In this document: piece by piece, positions 8,327 to 16,228 of the stretch
How the letters are laid out: each line of letters starts with the position of its first letter
How positions within the stretch are numbered: the first letter of the stretch is position 1
Source: an uncultured Desulfobacteraceae bacterium
Lineage (GTDB): Bacteria; Desulfobacterota; Desulfobacteria; Desulfobacterales; UBA2174
Assembly (NCBI GenBank): GCA_937982505.1
Contig: CALJLV010000208.1
Location: forward strand, 1-20,239
Reading direction: 5' to 3'
Length of the DNA: 20,239 bases
The notes under the pieces: generated by a model
Databases searched by the model: none
What the model was told of the DNA's origin: nothing
The model's input: only the letters and a program-made list of their open reading frames with translations
Position numbers and translations under genes: made by a program

Positions 8327-8437
8327 CTACAGGCCGCAGGCCAGGGTCACCAGGGCGGCCACCAGGGTGACCATCGCCATGGCCACGCACTCCAGAATCC
8401 CGTCCAAGAGCGCGCTGAATATCGGTTCACCTTTCAA
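8327..8437 (-). CDS. possible 36-residue hydrophobic mini-protein
   Basis: A short frame from TTG at 8437 to TAG encodes a peptide whose C-terminal half is hydrophobic (CVAMAMVTLVAALVTLACGL), enough for one membrane helix. Third codon positions are almost all G or C, as in real genes here. It lies 42 nt downstream of the 56-codon gene on the same strand. Against it, the start is TTG, no convincing Shine-Dalgarno precedes it and no family is recognised. It could be a small membrane peptide or chance. Confidence 0.25.
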   Translation of the reverse strand: MKGEPIFSALLDGILECVAMAMVTLVAALVTLACGL

Positions 8438-8479
8438 AACGGGCCAGCAGGACCTGCCGGGGCGGGACTCCCTCGCGGG

Positions 8480-8650
8480 TCAGGCGGCCGTCTGCTGGTG
8501 GTAAAACTCACGGGCCTCGTCCACGCTGTCGAACAAAACCCATTCGCGCCACACGGTGCGCCGGCCCCGCTTGCGCAGATGGGTCACGGCGGTATGGCCG
8601 TAGTACTCGAAGCAGTCCCGGACGTCTCTGGTCAAAGCGGCGGATTCCAT
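8480..8650 (-). CDS. small conserved-looking hypothetical protein (56 aa)
   Basis: I do not recognise this protein. The 56-residue product begins MESAALTRDVRDCFEYYG, has a basic middle (HLRKRGRRTVWREW) and ends in DSVDEAREFYHQQTAA, likely a terminal helix. It looks like a compact cytosolic alpha/beta fold with no signal peptide or membrane segment. The ATG at 8650 has an excellent AAGGAGG 7-mer 7 nt upstream in good register, which strongly supports a real gene; an upstream in-frame ATG at 8704 lacks this. It is divergent from the WYL regulator, and a 21-bp inverted repeat lies in the shared 185-bp intergenic region, so it may be that regulator's target. Function unknown. Confidence 0.65.
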   Translation of the reverse strand: MESAALTRDVRDCFEYYGHTAVTHLRKRGRRTVWREWVLFDSVDEAREFYHQQTAA

Positions 8651-8719
8651 TTTGGCCTCCTTGGCTGGGGGTTGGGAGGGACCCATCACATCTTGGGATG
8701 CCATCAGGATACCCCCCGG

Positions 8720-8740
8720 CTTTGACAGATGCGGTCAAAG
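8720..8740. promoter_or_regulatory. 21-bp perfect inverted repeat between divergent genes, candidate operator
   Basis: CTTTGAC and GTCAAAG are perfect 7-bp arms around a 7-nt centre (agatgcg), a two-turn spacing typical of a dimeric regulator. It lies between the divergent 56-codon gene and the WYL regulator, just upstream of the latter's predicted promoter. Autoregulation by the WYL protein is an inference. Confidence 0.45.
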
Positions 8741-8755
8741 TCCTTTTCCCGCCAT

Positions 8756-8783
8756 TTGCCAGCGACGCGTGATCTGGTATGGA
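8756..8783 (+). promoter_or_regulatory. possible extended -10 promoter for the WYL regulator
   Basis: TTGCCA (5/6 match) and TATGGA are separated by 16 nt, with a TG dinucleotide one base before the -10. Transcription from here would start near 8790, downstream of the ATG at 8779, which supports the GTG at 8836 as the true start. Confidence 0.4.
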
Positions 8784-8835
8784 AAGGATCCGAACCGTCG
8801 CGGACGGCCCATTCCGAAATGCGAGGAGAAGCCAG

Positions 8836-9858
8836 GTGGGCAGAGGAGACCAGCTCGGGCGCCAGTGGAAGATCATCCAGCATCTGATGGGAACCCGCCG
8901 GGGCCGGACGGTGGCCGAGATCGCCGCGGCCCTGGACGAACACCCGCGGTCGGTCTACCGCGATCTGCAGGCCCTGGAGGCCGGGGGGTTCCCCCTTTAC
9001 ACGGAGCGTGACGGGAACCGCAACCGCTGGTCGGTTCTCGAGGAAGCGCGCCGGCCCCTGCCGCTGCCGCTGGACCTGACCGAACTGATGGCCCTCTGTC
9101 TGGGCCGCGGCCTGCTCCAGGGGCTGGAAGGAACGGTTTTCCAGACGGCCATGGCCTCGCTCACGGCCAAGCTGAGAACCCTGCTTTCGCCGGCCCTGCG
9201 GCGCTACGTGGCGCGCCTGGAGGCCACCCTGGCCGTGGCCCTGCCGCCCCACAAGCGCTACGCGGATCTGGAGGCGATTCTCGATCCGGTCCACCAGGCC
9301 CTGATGGACCGGCGCTGGCTGGAGATGACCTACTTCAGCATGCACCGCGGAGAGGAAACCCGGCGCCAGGTGGCCCCCTACCGGCTCTGGTACGCCGACG
9401 GGGCCCTGTATCTGATCGCCCATTGCCGCCTGCGCGGCGACGTGCGGGTCTTCGCGGTGGATCGCATCCGGCGGGCCAGGATCCTGGAGGAGGCCTTCAG
9501 GCCGCCCGAGGATTTCGATCCCGAGGCCTTCGTCAGCCGGGGGATGGGCGTCTTTCAAGGCCCCCGGGAAAAGGTGCGCGTCCGCTTCTCTTCCCGGATG
9601 GCCGGGTACGTGGCCGAACGCACCTGGCACCCCACCCAGCGCCTCGAGGAAACCGAGGACGGCGGGCTGATCTTCGAAGCCGAGATGGCCGCCGGGGTGG
9701 AAGCCCTGGCCTGGGTCCTGCGCTGGGGCGCCCACGCCCGGGTTCTGGCGCCGGCTTCCCTGGCGGCCGCGGTGCGCCGGGAGATCGCGGCCATGGGACA
9801 GGCCTATGCGGCGTCCGACCACCGTCCGGCCGATCCCTCCGACCCGCCTCCGGCTTGA
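8836..9858 (+). CDS. HTH and WYL-domain transcriptional regulator
   Basis: A 340-residue cytoplasmic regulator. An N-terminal DeoR-like winged helix (about 8-67) contains TVAEIAAALDEHPRSVYRDLQALEAGGFPL in shorter continuous pieces. A helical linker follows, then a WYL ligand-binding domain with the signature APYRLWYADGALYLIAH and FAVDRIRRARIL, then a C-terminal WCX-type domain. The namesake W-Y-L is L-Y-L here. WYL domains are thought to sense nucleic acids or nucleotides, and such regulators often control DNA-damage or defence genes; no such genes are adjacent. I chose GTG at 8836 because GAGGAG lies 7 nt upstream; the ATG at 8779 has no Shine-Dalgarno and overlaps a probable -10. A clear terminator follows, so the gene is monocistronic. 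The inverted repeat at 8720-8740 is its likeliest operator. Confidence 0.9.
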   Translation: MGRGDQLGRQWKIIQHLMGTRRGRTVAEIAAALDEHPRSVYRDLQALEAGGFPLYTERDGNRNRWSVLEEARRPLPLPLDLTELMALCLGRGLLQGLEGTVFQTAMASLTAKLRTLLSPALRRYVARLEATLAVALPPHKRYADLEAILDPVHQALMDRRWLEMTYFSMHRGEETRRQVAPYRLWYADGALYLIAHCRLRGDVRVFAVDRIRRARILEEAFRPPEDFDPEAFVSRGMGVFQGPREKVRVRFSSRMAGYVAERTWHPTQRLEETEDGGLIFEAEMAAGVEALAWVLRWGAHARVLAPASLAAAVRREIAAMGQAYAASDHRPADPSDPPPA

Positions 9859-9865
9859 CCTGCCC

Positions 9866-9900
9866 GGACGGCCCGGGCCGCCGTCCCTTCTTTTTTCCTT
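9866..9900 (+). terminator. intrinsic terminator after the WYL regulator
   Basis: GGACGGC (9866-9872) and GCCGTCC (9880-9886) form a perfect 7-bp GC stem around a 7-nt loop, followed directly by a pyrimidine tract with six consecutive T. It begins 8 nt after the stop codon and separates the regulator from the aminotransferase. Confidence 0.8.
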
Positions 9901-9927
9901 GTTTCGGCGTTGCGAAAAGACTATAGA
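9899..9927 (+). promoter_or_regulatory. possible promoter for the aminotransferase and S1 genes
   Basis: TTGTTT and TATAGA are spaced by 17 nt, directly after the preceding terminator. The predicted start, near 9934, leaves a leader of about 50 nt before the TTG start codon. The -35 is weak. Confidence 0.35.
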
Positions 9928-9984
9928 AGCCATCGCACGAGTGTCCGGCGCCCGGGTGCGCGCCGCTGTCTTCGAGGGTTTTCC

Positions 9985-10875
9985 TTGGCCATCTACTACG
10001 TCAACGGCGAATTCGTCCCCGCCGAGCAAGCCTGCCTGCCGGTCAACGACCTGGCCATTCTGCGCGGATTTGCCGTTTTCGAGCTCCTGCGCACCTATGG
10101 CGGGCGGCCCTTCTTTCTGGATGCCCACATCGCCCGCCTGGAGGATTCGGCCCGGCACATCGGCCTGACCGTCCCCTGGACCCGGGATCAGCTCACCGGC
10201 ATCGTGGGCCGGACCCTGGCGCGCAACGACTTTGCCGAAGCCAACATCCGCATCGTGGTCACCGGCGGGCCCAGCGACGATTTCATGACCCCCGGCGACC
10301 GGCCGGGACTCCTGGTCCTGGTCTCGGGGGTGCCGGAACTGCCGTCCCGCTGGTACACCGAGGGGGCCAAAATCATCACCACAGTCCTTGAAAGGCCCAT
10401 CACCGGGGCCAAAAGCATCAACTACATTCCAGCCACCATCGCCATGGCCGAGGCTCGCCGCAAGGGGGCCATCGAGGCCGTCTACGTCAGCCGCCAGGGA
10501 CAGGTCCAGGAAGGGACCACCAGCAATCTTTTCATCTTTGACGACCAGGGGCTGGCCACCCCGGGCAGGGATATCCTGCCCGGAATTACCCGCCGGGTGA
10601 TTCTCGACCTGGCGGCGCCGCGCTTCGCGGTGTCCATTCGCGACATCTCCTACACGGAACTTTGCCAGGCCCGGGAAGTCTTTATCACCGGCACCAACAA
10701 GGGACTGGTGCCGGTGGTCCAGGTGGACGACCGGACCATCGCCGACGGGCGGCCCGGTCCGCGCACCCGGGCCTTGATGGCGGCGCTCGAGCAGCGCACG
10801 GCCCGGTTCGCCACGGGCCAGAGCGAGCCGGAAAAGGACCGGACCGGCCTGCCGGACACCGCCCGCCGATCATAA
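9985..10875 (+). CDS. class IV PLP-dependent aminotransferase (BCAT/DAAT/ADC-lyase fold)
   Basis: This 296-residue protein belongs to fold-type IV PLP enzymes: branched-chain aminotransferase, D-amino-acid aminotransferase and aminodeoxychorismate lyase. The N-terminal domain shows NDLAILRGFAVFELLRTYGG and FFLDAHIARLEDSA. Lys143 in ITGAKSINYIP is the expected PLP lysine, QEGTTSNLFIF supplies the conserved glutamate (E177), and ILPGITR (198-204) binds the cofactor phosphate. The K-S-x-N form and size fit D-amino-acid aminotransferase or lyase-like members at least as well as IlvE, so I give no symbol. The start is taken as TTG at 9985, with GAGGG 6 nt upstream and homology beginning at once (AIYYVNGEFV). 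The upstream in-frame start at 9910 is also TTG, lies in the predicted promoter and adds non-homologous residues. The S1 gene follows after 59 nt and may be co-transcribed. Confidence 0.9.
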   Translation: MAIYYVNGEFVPAEQACLPVNDLAILRGFAVFELLRTYGGRPFFLDAHIARLEDSARHIGLTVPWTRDQLTGIVGRTLARNDFAEANIRIVVTGGPSDDFMTPGDRPGLLVLVSGVPELPSRWYTEGAKIITTVLERPITGAKSINYIPATIAMAEARRKGAIEAVYVSRQGQVQEGTTSNLFIFDDQGLATPGRDILPGITRRVILDLAAPRFAVSIRDISYTELCQAREVFITGTNKGLVPVVQVDDRTIADGRPGPRTRALMAALEQRTARFATGQSEPEKDRTGLPDTARRS

Positions 10876-10934
10876 GGAAACCCGAGCCGCCCATCCCAAA
10901 CAGCACACCAAGGTTGACCAAGAGGACCGCACCG

Positions 10935-12410
10935 ATGAACGATCCGATGGACCAGGAAATGGACAGGGAATCCCAGGAGCCCCAGGATGGCGAGGATTTT
11001 GCCGCCCTGCTGGAAAGCTACTCCGCCGATCTGGGCGACGATCTGCGGGTCGGCGACCGGGTGACCGGCCGCATCATCGCCATCGGGGAAGAAACGGTCT
11101 TCGTGGACACCGGCACCAAGGTCGACGGGGCGGCGGACCGGGCTGAATTTCTCGACCCGGAAGGCGCCCTCACCGTGTCCGTGGGCGATACGGTCTCGCT
11201 CTACGTGGTGGCGCTGGACGAAAGCGAAATCCGCCTCTCCAGGGCCATCGCCGGGGTCGGCGGCCTCAACATGCTCCAGGAGGCCCTGGACAGCCAGATC
11301 CCGGTGGAAGGCAAGGTGCGCGAAACCTGCAAGGGCGGCTTCGTGGTGGAGGTGCTCCAGCGCCGGGCCTTCTGCCCCGCGAGCCAGATGGATCTGTTCC
11401 CCGGCCAGGAGGCAGAGGCCTACGTGGGCCAGACCCTTCAGTTTCTGATGGTGCGCCTGGAAAAAGGCGGCCGCAACATCGTCCTGTCCCGCCGCCGCCT
11501 TCTGGAAAAGGAGCAGCAGAAGGCCCGCGAGGCCTTCATGGCCACCGTGGAGGTCGGTTCCATCTGCCAAGGAGAGGTGGTGCGCACCACCGCCTTTGGC
11601 GCCTTCGTCCAGTTGGCCCCCGGGGTCGATGGACTGGTGCATGTCTCGGAGATGAGCTGGTCGCGGGTGGAGGACCCCGCGGCCTTCGTCCAGACGGGCC
11701 AGCCGGTCAGCGTCCAGATCCTGTCCATGGAGCCGGACAAGAAGCCGGGTCAGGTGCGCATCTCCTTGTCGATGAAGCAGGTGGACGGCGATCCCTGGCA
11801 GAAGGTTCCCCAGACCTTCAAGACCGGAGACCAGGTGACCGGCAAGGTGACCCGCTGCGCCCGGTTCGGAGCCTTCGTGGAAATCGCCCCGGGAGTCGAG
11901 GGCCTGGTCCACATAAGCGAAATGAGCCACATCCGTCGGGTCATGGATCCCACCGAGATCGTCTCTCCGGGCGATGCCGTGACGGTCAGCATCAAGGCCG
12001 TGGAGCCGGACAAACGGCGCATTTCGCTGAGCATCCGCGACGTGGAGGGCGATCCCTGGGCCGACATCGAAACCCGCTTCAAGCCCGGCCAGCGCACCAC
12101 CGGGCGGCTGGAAAAGAAGGAACGCTTCGGCTGGTTCATCCAGTTGGCGCCCGGGATCACCGGCCTGATGCCCAAATCGCGCCTCATGACCGCGGCGGCC
12201 GGCCCCCGCCTCGAAAGCCTGCGGCCCGGGGACCCGCTGGAGGTTCTGGTCGAAGAGATTCACGCCCAGGAGCGCAAGCTTACCCTGGCCCCTGCCGACG
12301 AGGCGGTCGAAGCGTCCGGCTGGCAGAGCCCTCCCCCCGCGGACGAGGGGCGCATGGGCAGCCTGGGTGAAAAGCTGCGCCAGGCCATGGAAACCCGCAA
12401 GCCCCGGTAA
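10935..12410 (+). CDS. S1 RNA-binding domain protein (ribosomal protein S1-like, five S1 repeats)
   Basis: A 491-residue cytoplasmic RNA-binding protein with five S1 repeats of the OB fold, at about 38-104, 122-188, 206-281, 297-369 and 383-452. Repeats 3 and 4 are the most canonical (FGAFVQLAPGVDGLVHVSEMS and the very similar FGAFVEIAPGVEGLVHISEMS). Repeats 1, 2 and 5 are degenerate; repeat 5 reads FGWFIQLAPGITGLMPKS. The N-terminus is acidic and the C-terminus Pro/Glu-rich. Classical RpsA has six repeats and about 550-580 residues, so this could be the genome's S1 or a second S1-type protein acting in translation or RNA turnover. The ATG has GAGGA 8 nt upstream; a longer frame from 10662 is the aminotransferase read in another phase. 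A large hairpin follows the stop. Confidence 0.9.
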   Translation: MNDPMDQEMDRESQEPQDGEDFAALLESYSADLGDDLRVGDRVTGRIIAIGEETVFVDTGTKVDGAADRAEFLDPEGALTVSVGDTVSLYVVALDESEIRLSRAIAGVGGLNMLQEALDSQIPVEGKVRETCKGGFVVEVLQRRAFCPASQMDLFPGQEAEAYVGQTLQFLMVRLEKGGRNIVLSRRRLLEKEQQKAREAFMATVEVGSICQGEVVRTTAFGAFVQLAPGVDGLVHVSEMSWSRVEDPAAFVQTGQPVSVQILSMEPDKKPGQVRISLSMKQVDGDPWQKVPQTFKTGDQVTGKVTRCARFGAFVEIAPGVEGLVHISEMSHIRRVMDPTEIVSPGDAVTVSIKAVEPDKRRISLSIRDVEGDPWADIETRFKPGQRTTGRLEKKERFGWFIQLAPGITGLMPKSRLMTAAAGPRLESLRPGDPLEVLVEEIHAQERKLTLAPADEAVEASGWQSPPPADEGRMGSLGEKLRQAMETRKPR

Positions 12411-12445
12411 TCTTTCAGACCGCCTCCATCACCCGGCTGGCCGAT

Positions 12446-12482
12446 ACCGCCGGCAAGATCCTTTACGGATCCTGCCGGCGGT
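12446..12482 (+). terminator. large GC-rich hairpin after the S1 gene, likely terminator or leader structure
   Basis: ACCGCCGGCA (12446-12455) pairs perfectly with TGCCGGCGGT (12473-12482). Inside it, after one A-C mismatch, GATCC pairs with GGATC around a 5-nt loop, giving 15 pairs in all. It begins 36 nt after the S1 stop. No T tract follows, so intrinsic termination would be imperfect. Its 3' arm overlaps a promoter-like motif at 12479-12496, and the rest of the gap to prkA (12497-12661) shows no other structure I can support. Confidence 0.5.
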
Positions 12483-12490
12483 GCTACCTT
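12462..12490 (+). promoter_or_regulatory. possible promoter for the prkA cluster
   Basis: TTTACG (12462-12467) and TACCTT (12485-12490) are spaced by 17 nt. The -10 region, CGGTGCTACCTTAGGGGT, matches 14 of 18 bases of the equivalent stretch before the ftsH-type gene. The element lies within the hairpin at 12446-12482, and the leader to prkA would be about 165 nt. No sigma54 GG-N10-GC element was found here. Confidence 0.3.
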
Positions 12491-12661
12491 AGGGGTACGC
12501 CATCGTCGCCGCAGCGCGCCGGACGGCCTCTCCACCAGATCCGCGCGCCCTTCCCCTCCTGCTCAGCCGCCCCGGCGACATCCCGACCCTTCCACCGGCA
12601 CAGCCGGCGTCCTGCCGCCCACCGGTCGCCGTGTGCCGCATCCAGCCCAAAGGGGGTTTCC

Positions 12662-14722
12662 ATGGCCAGCCACCCGCCCCAATCCCTCGCCCATCATCTC
12701 GAAGAGGTCCGCGACGGTCGCCGCGGCTTCGAAAACGCCTTCCAGGCCGTGGCCCGCATGATTCTGGAAAGCGACATCGAAAAGGTGGTGGTCAACGGCA
12801 AGACCACCTACGACTTTTCCATCTTCCGCACCGGCCGCAAGCCGGTGGTGGGCATGTACGACGAAATCAACAGTTTCGTGAACTACGTCAAGGACGCCGC
12901 CGAGGGGGGCAGCAGCAAGGAGATGGCCTTCGTCCTGGTGGGTGAGCCGGGAAACGGCAAGACCTTTCTGGTGGAGTTCATCTGCAGCCGCTACCGGGAA
13001 TTCATCGGCCGCGAGGGCAACCGCAAGTACACCTTCCGCTTCGTCAACCTGGACCGCCTGGGCCATTACGGTCGCATCCGCGCCGTCGAGTCCCAGACCT
13101 ACGAAGACCCCATGATCCTGGCCCTGAACCTCTTCGAGGAACCCGATCAGGTACGCGCGTACCTCTCGCGCCACCACGGCCTGAGCCTGGACCAGCTCGA
13201 CTGCCTCTACGAGAACTGCCGCCCCCTGGGCGCCTGCAGCGGCTATATCTGGAACGATATCCGCGGGTATGCCGGCGGCGACATCGAGGCCATGCTCGAA
13301 TTCGTCGAGATCCTGCCCGTGCCCTTGAGCGAAAGCCTGGGCACCCTCACCGGCAAGTACCCGGCCAAGGACAAGATCACCTCCTCGGCGGTGGACCTGC
13401 TGGGCGAAGAATCGATCCAGCGCCTCTTGCACATCGCCGACACCAACAACCCCTACCGCTTCGATCTGCGCCGGGGGGCCCTGGCCCGGGTGGCCGGCGG
13501 CGGCATTCATTTCTGCGACGAGATCTACAAGAACAAAAAGGACCTGGTCCAGGTCTATCTGGGGGTGATCCAGAACCGCTGCATCGAGATCGACGGGTAC
13601 AAGTGGCCCATCGACACCTTGATCATCGCCACGAGCAACAACAACGAATTTCACCGCTTCCTGTCGGAAAAGGAAGAGGCCCCCATCGTGGACCGCTGCC
13701 GCATCTGCTACGTCTCGCACAACACCAACTACAAGCTGCAGCAGGAACTGACCCGCTACGCCATCGGCAGTGAGGCCCGAACGACCTTGAGCCGCGAGGA
13801 CCTGCACCAGGATCCGAATCTGAACTACGCCGCCTCGGTGGCGGTGGTCCTCTCGCGCCTGCCGCGCTCGGAAAAGCTCACCCCGGTGGAGACCATGAAG
13901 CTGGCCGCCGGGGAGGTGGCCGGCGAAAAGAGCATCAAGACCCTGGCCGAGGTCATCGACGCCCTGAACCAGGACCCGGAGATCATCAACCGCTTCGGCC
14001 AGAAAGGCCTCGGCCAGCGCAACCTGGGTCGGGCCATCCAGCTGCTCATCGAAAGCTCGGAGACCAACGAGGGGCGCTGCATGTTCGCCTACGACGTCTT
14101 TCGGGCCCTGGAACGGATCGTTCTGGACTACGTCACCGAGGCCAACGACCGCGCCAAGTACCTCGAGGATCTCAAGATCGCCAGGGGCATGTACCGCGAG
14201 CGGATCATGACCGAGATCTTCAACGCCTACATGGACGAGCCCTACGCCATCCGCAAGGACGTGCTCAACTACGTCAACATGATCATCGGGATCGACGCGG
14301 AAAGCCTGGGGCCCGACCGCATGTGGAAGTACAAGGACCCCCAGACCGGGGAGCTGCGGGCCCTGAAGATCGACGAACGCTACGTCAAGAGCGTCGAGGA
14401 GCGCCTGGGGCTCAAGACCGAGGAACAGCGCGAAACCTTCCGCACCTCCATCCGCAAGATCTACGGCCAGAAGATCTCAGTGGAGCCCGAGTACGACTTC
14501 ATGGACAACCTGGAGCTGGTCAAGGCGGTCACCGACGTGCGCCTCAAGTCGGACATCGCCGGCGCCGGCAGCCTCATCGGGGCCCTGGCCAACCGCTCCA
14601 ACGAGGAAAACCAGAAGCTCTACGACCGGATGATCGACACCATGCTCCACAAGCTGGGCTACTGCCGGACCTGCGCCGAAAAGACCATCGAGTACTTCTG
14701 CACCCAGGAGGACGAGAACTGA
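12662..14722 (+). CDS. prkA: PrkA-type AAA+ serine protein kinase (YeaG family), first copy
   Basis: This 686-residue protein belongs to the PrkA/YeaG family, linked to starvation and sporulation responses and described as a Ser kinase; a Bacillus member has been reported to act as an AAA+ protease. The AAA module shows Walker A GEPGNGKT (94-101), Walker B IHFCDEIYKN (282-291) and sensor-like IIATSNNNEF (321-330). The C-terminal PrkA domain ends NEENQKLYDRMIDTMLHKLGY, matching the E. coli YeaG end in pattern. It has unusual cysteines: C181/C186/C192 in an insertion and CRTC plus C680 at the extreme C-terminus. Length is slightly above E. coli YeaG (about 640). The ATG has AGGGGG 5 nt upstream. 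It is the first gene of a four-gene plus-strand cluster, with DUF444 45 nt downstream. Substrate is not deducible. Confidence 0.93.
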   Translation: MASHPPQSLAHHLEEVRDGRRGFENAFQAVARMILESDIEKVVVNGKTTYDFSIFRTGRKPVVGMYDEINSFVNYVKDAAEGGSSKEMAFVLVGEPGNGKTFLVEFICSRYREFIGREGNRKYTFRFVNLDRLGHYGRIRAVESQTYEDPMILALNLFEEPDQVRAYLSRHHGLSLDQLDCLYENCRPLGACSGYIWNDIRGYAGGDIEAMLEFVEILPVPLSESLGTLTGKYPAKDKITSSAVDLLGEESIQRLLHIADTNNPYRFDLRRGALARVAGGGIHFCDEIYKNKKDLVQVYLGVIQNRCIEIDGYKWPIDTLIIATSNNNEFHRFLSEKEEAPIVDRCRICYVSHNTNYKLQQELTRYAIGSEARTTLSREDLHQDPNLNYAASVAVVLSRLPRSEKLTPVETMKLAAGEVAGEKSIKTLAEVIDALNQDPEIINRFGQKGLGQRNLGRAIQLLIESSETNEGRCMFAYDVFRALERIVLDYVTEANDRAKYLEDLKIARGMYRERIMTEIFNAYMDEPYAIRKDVLNYVNMIIGIDAESLGPDRMWKYKDPQTGELRALKIDERYVKSVEERLGLKTEEQRETFRTSIRKIYGQKISVEPEYDFMDNLELVKAVTDVRLKSDIAGAGSLIGALANRSNEENQKLYDRMIDTMLHKLGYCRTCAEKTIEYFCTQEDEN

Positions 14723-14767
14723 TCCTTGTGCGCTGGCCGCGGCGAACAAAACGGATATGAGGAGAAA

Positions 14768-16186
14768 ATGGATCGGGATCCGACCTTCATTGACCGGGCC
14801 GTGAAACGCGGAACGCTGGGTGAGGCCGCCGCCGAAAGGATGCGGGCCGAGATCGGCGACCACCGGCCCCATTGCCTGACGCCGCCGATGCCGGCGGCCG
14901 ACCGGCGGCCGCGGCCGCCGGCGGATCTCTATAGCCCCGGAGACTTGCAGGTGCTCCAGGCCATGTCCGCCGGCGCCCTTCCGCCCGCGGCCTGCCTCCA
15001 GTCCCTGGACGAACTGCTCGAGCGTGACCGGCGCCGGGAACAGGACGGATTTCCCCGCAAGATCCGTGTGGGACGCCTGGTCAAGCCGGGCCGCCGCGGC
15101 AAGCAGAAAGTCGTGGTGGTCCCCACCACCGTCGAGGAAAAGCTGATTCACGATACGCTCCAGCGGCCCGACGAGGAGGGGCCGGGGGGCGGCGGCGCCG
15201 GGCCCGGCGAGGAAGGCGAGGTCGTCGGCGAAGCCCCGGTGCGTCCGGATCAGGAAGGCGGCGGGGCCGGCCCCGGCCAGGGCCAGGACGCGGCCCACGA
15301 GGTGGAATCCAACGCCTACGACCTGGGACGGATCCTCACCGAAAAATTCCAGCTCCCCAACCTCAAGGAAAAAGGCAAAAAGCGCTCCCTGACCCAGTAC
15401 ACCTACGAGTTGACCGACCGCCACCGGGGCTTCGGCCAGTTTCTGGACAAGAAGGCCACCCTGCGCAAGATCGTCGAGAGCAACATCCACCTGGGGCGCC
15501 TGCCCGACCCGGCGAACATCGATCCGTCCGGATTTCTCATCGCTCCGGCCGATCGCGTCTATCGCATCCTGTCGCGCGAAAAGGACTACGAATCCCAGGC
15601 CGTGGTCTTCTTCCTGCGCGACTACTCGGGGTCCATGACCGGCCGGCCCACCGAGCTGGTGGTGACCCAGCACGTGCTCATCTACAGCTGGCTCCTCTTT
15701 CAGTACGAGCGGCAGGTGGAAACGCGCTTCATCCTCCACGACACCGAGGCCCGCGAGGTGCAAGACTTTTATACCTACTATAATACCCGGGTGGCCGGCG
15801 GCACCCAGGTGGCCTCGGCCTTTCGCCTGGTCAACGAGATCGTGGCGGCCGAAAACCTGGCCGCCGACTACAACATTTACGTCTTTCACGGCACCGACGG
15901 CGACGACTGGGATACCGAGGGCGCCGAGGCCCTACCGGCCATCGACACCATGCTCGGCTACGCCAGCCGGGTGGGGATCACCATCGTGGAGCACGGCGGC
16001 GAAACCGGCGGAACCACGGTCGAGCGCTACCTGACCGCCAGCGGGCTGCTCAAGCGGCGGTCCGACCTGCTGCGGCTGGATGTCATGCCCCAGGAGGCCG
16101 ACGAACCGCGCCTCATCGAGGGCATCCGGCGCCTGATCAGCGGCAGGCTCGACCCCCAGCCCGCGGCGGCGGCCGCCGGGGCGTGA
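14768..16186 (+). CDS. yeaH: DUF444/UPF0229 (YeaH-type) protein with vWA-like domain
   Basis: A 472-residue cytoplasmic protein of the YeaH/UPF0229 family, the standard partner of PrkA kinases. The N-terminus is basic and Pro-rich, followed by KIRVGRLVKPGRRGKQK and a low-complexity Gly/Glu linker at about 135-180; E. coli YeaH has a similar linker. The C-terminal half is a von Willebrand A-like fold: DYSGSM (285-290) gives the D-x-S-x-S metal-site motif, with GGTQVASAF (344-352) and HGTDGDDW (374-381) at the positions expected for the rest of that site. The ATG at 14768 follows GAGGAG at a short 3-nt spacing. vWA domains often pair with AAA+ ATPases (MoxR-type, chelatases), so it may be an adaptor or substrate-presenting partner for one or both PrkA proteins. 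That is inference. Confidence 0.92.
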   Translation: MDRDPTFIDRAVKRGTLGEAAAERMRAEIGDHRPHCLTPPMPAADRRPRPPADLYSPGDLQVLQAMSAGALPPAACLQSLDELLERDRRREQDGFPRKIRVGRLVKPGRRGKQKVVVVPTTVEEKLIHDTLQRPDEEGPGGGGAGPGEEGEVVGEAPVRPDQEGGGAGPGQGQDAAHEVESNAYDLGRILTEKFQLPNLKEKGKKRSLTQYTYELTDRHRGFGQFLDKKATLRKIVESNIHLGRLPDPANIDPSGFLIAPADRVYRILSREKDYESQAVVFFLRDYSGSMTGRPTELVVTQHVLIYSWLLFQYERQVETRFILHDTEAREVQDFYTYYNTRVAGGTQVASAFRLVNEIVAAENLAADYNIYVFHGTDGDDWDTEGAEALPAIDTMLGYASRVGITIVEHGGETGGTTVERYLTASGLLKRRSDLLRLDVMPQEADEPRLIEGIRRLISGRLDPQPAAAAAGA

Positions 16187-16228
16187 ACCGCCGCGAAACC
16201 CGAGGGGGGATCTCGCGCCGGTCAGCAG

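Noticed and set aside
12483..12661. Sigma54 promoter before prkA, considered because E. coli yeaGH responds to nitrogen stress
   Set aside because: No GG-N10-GC element with flanking consensus bases was found; the GGCAC near 12597 has the wrong spacing.
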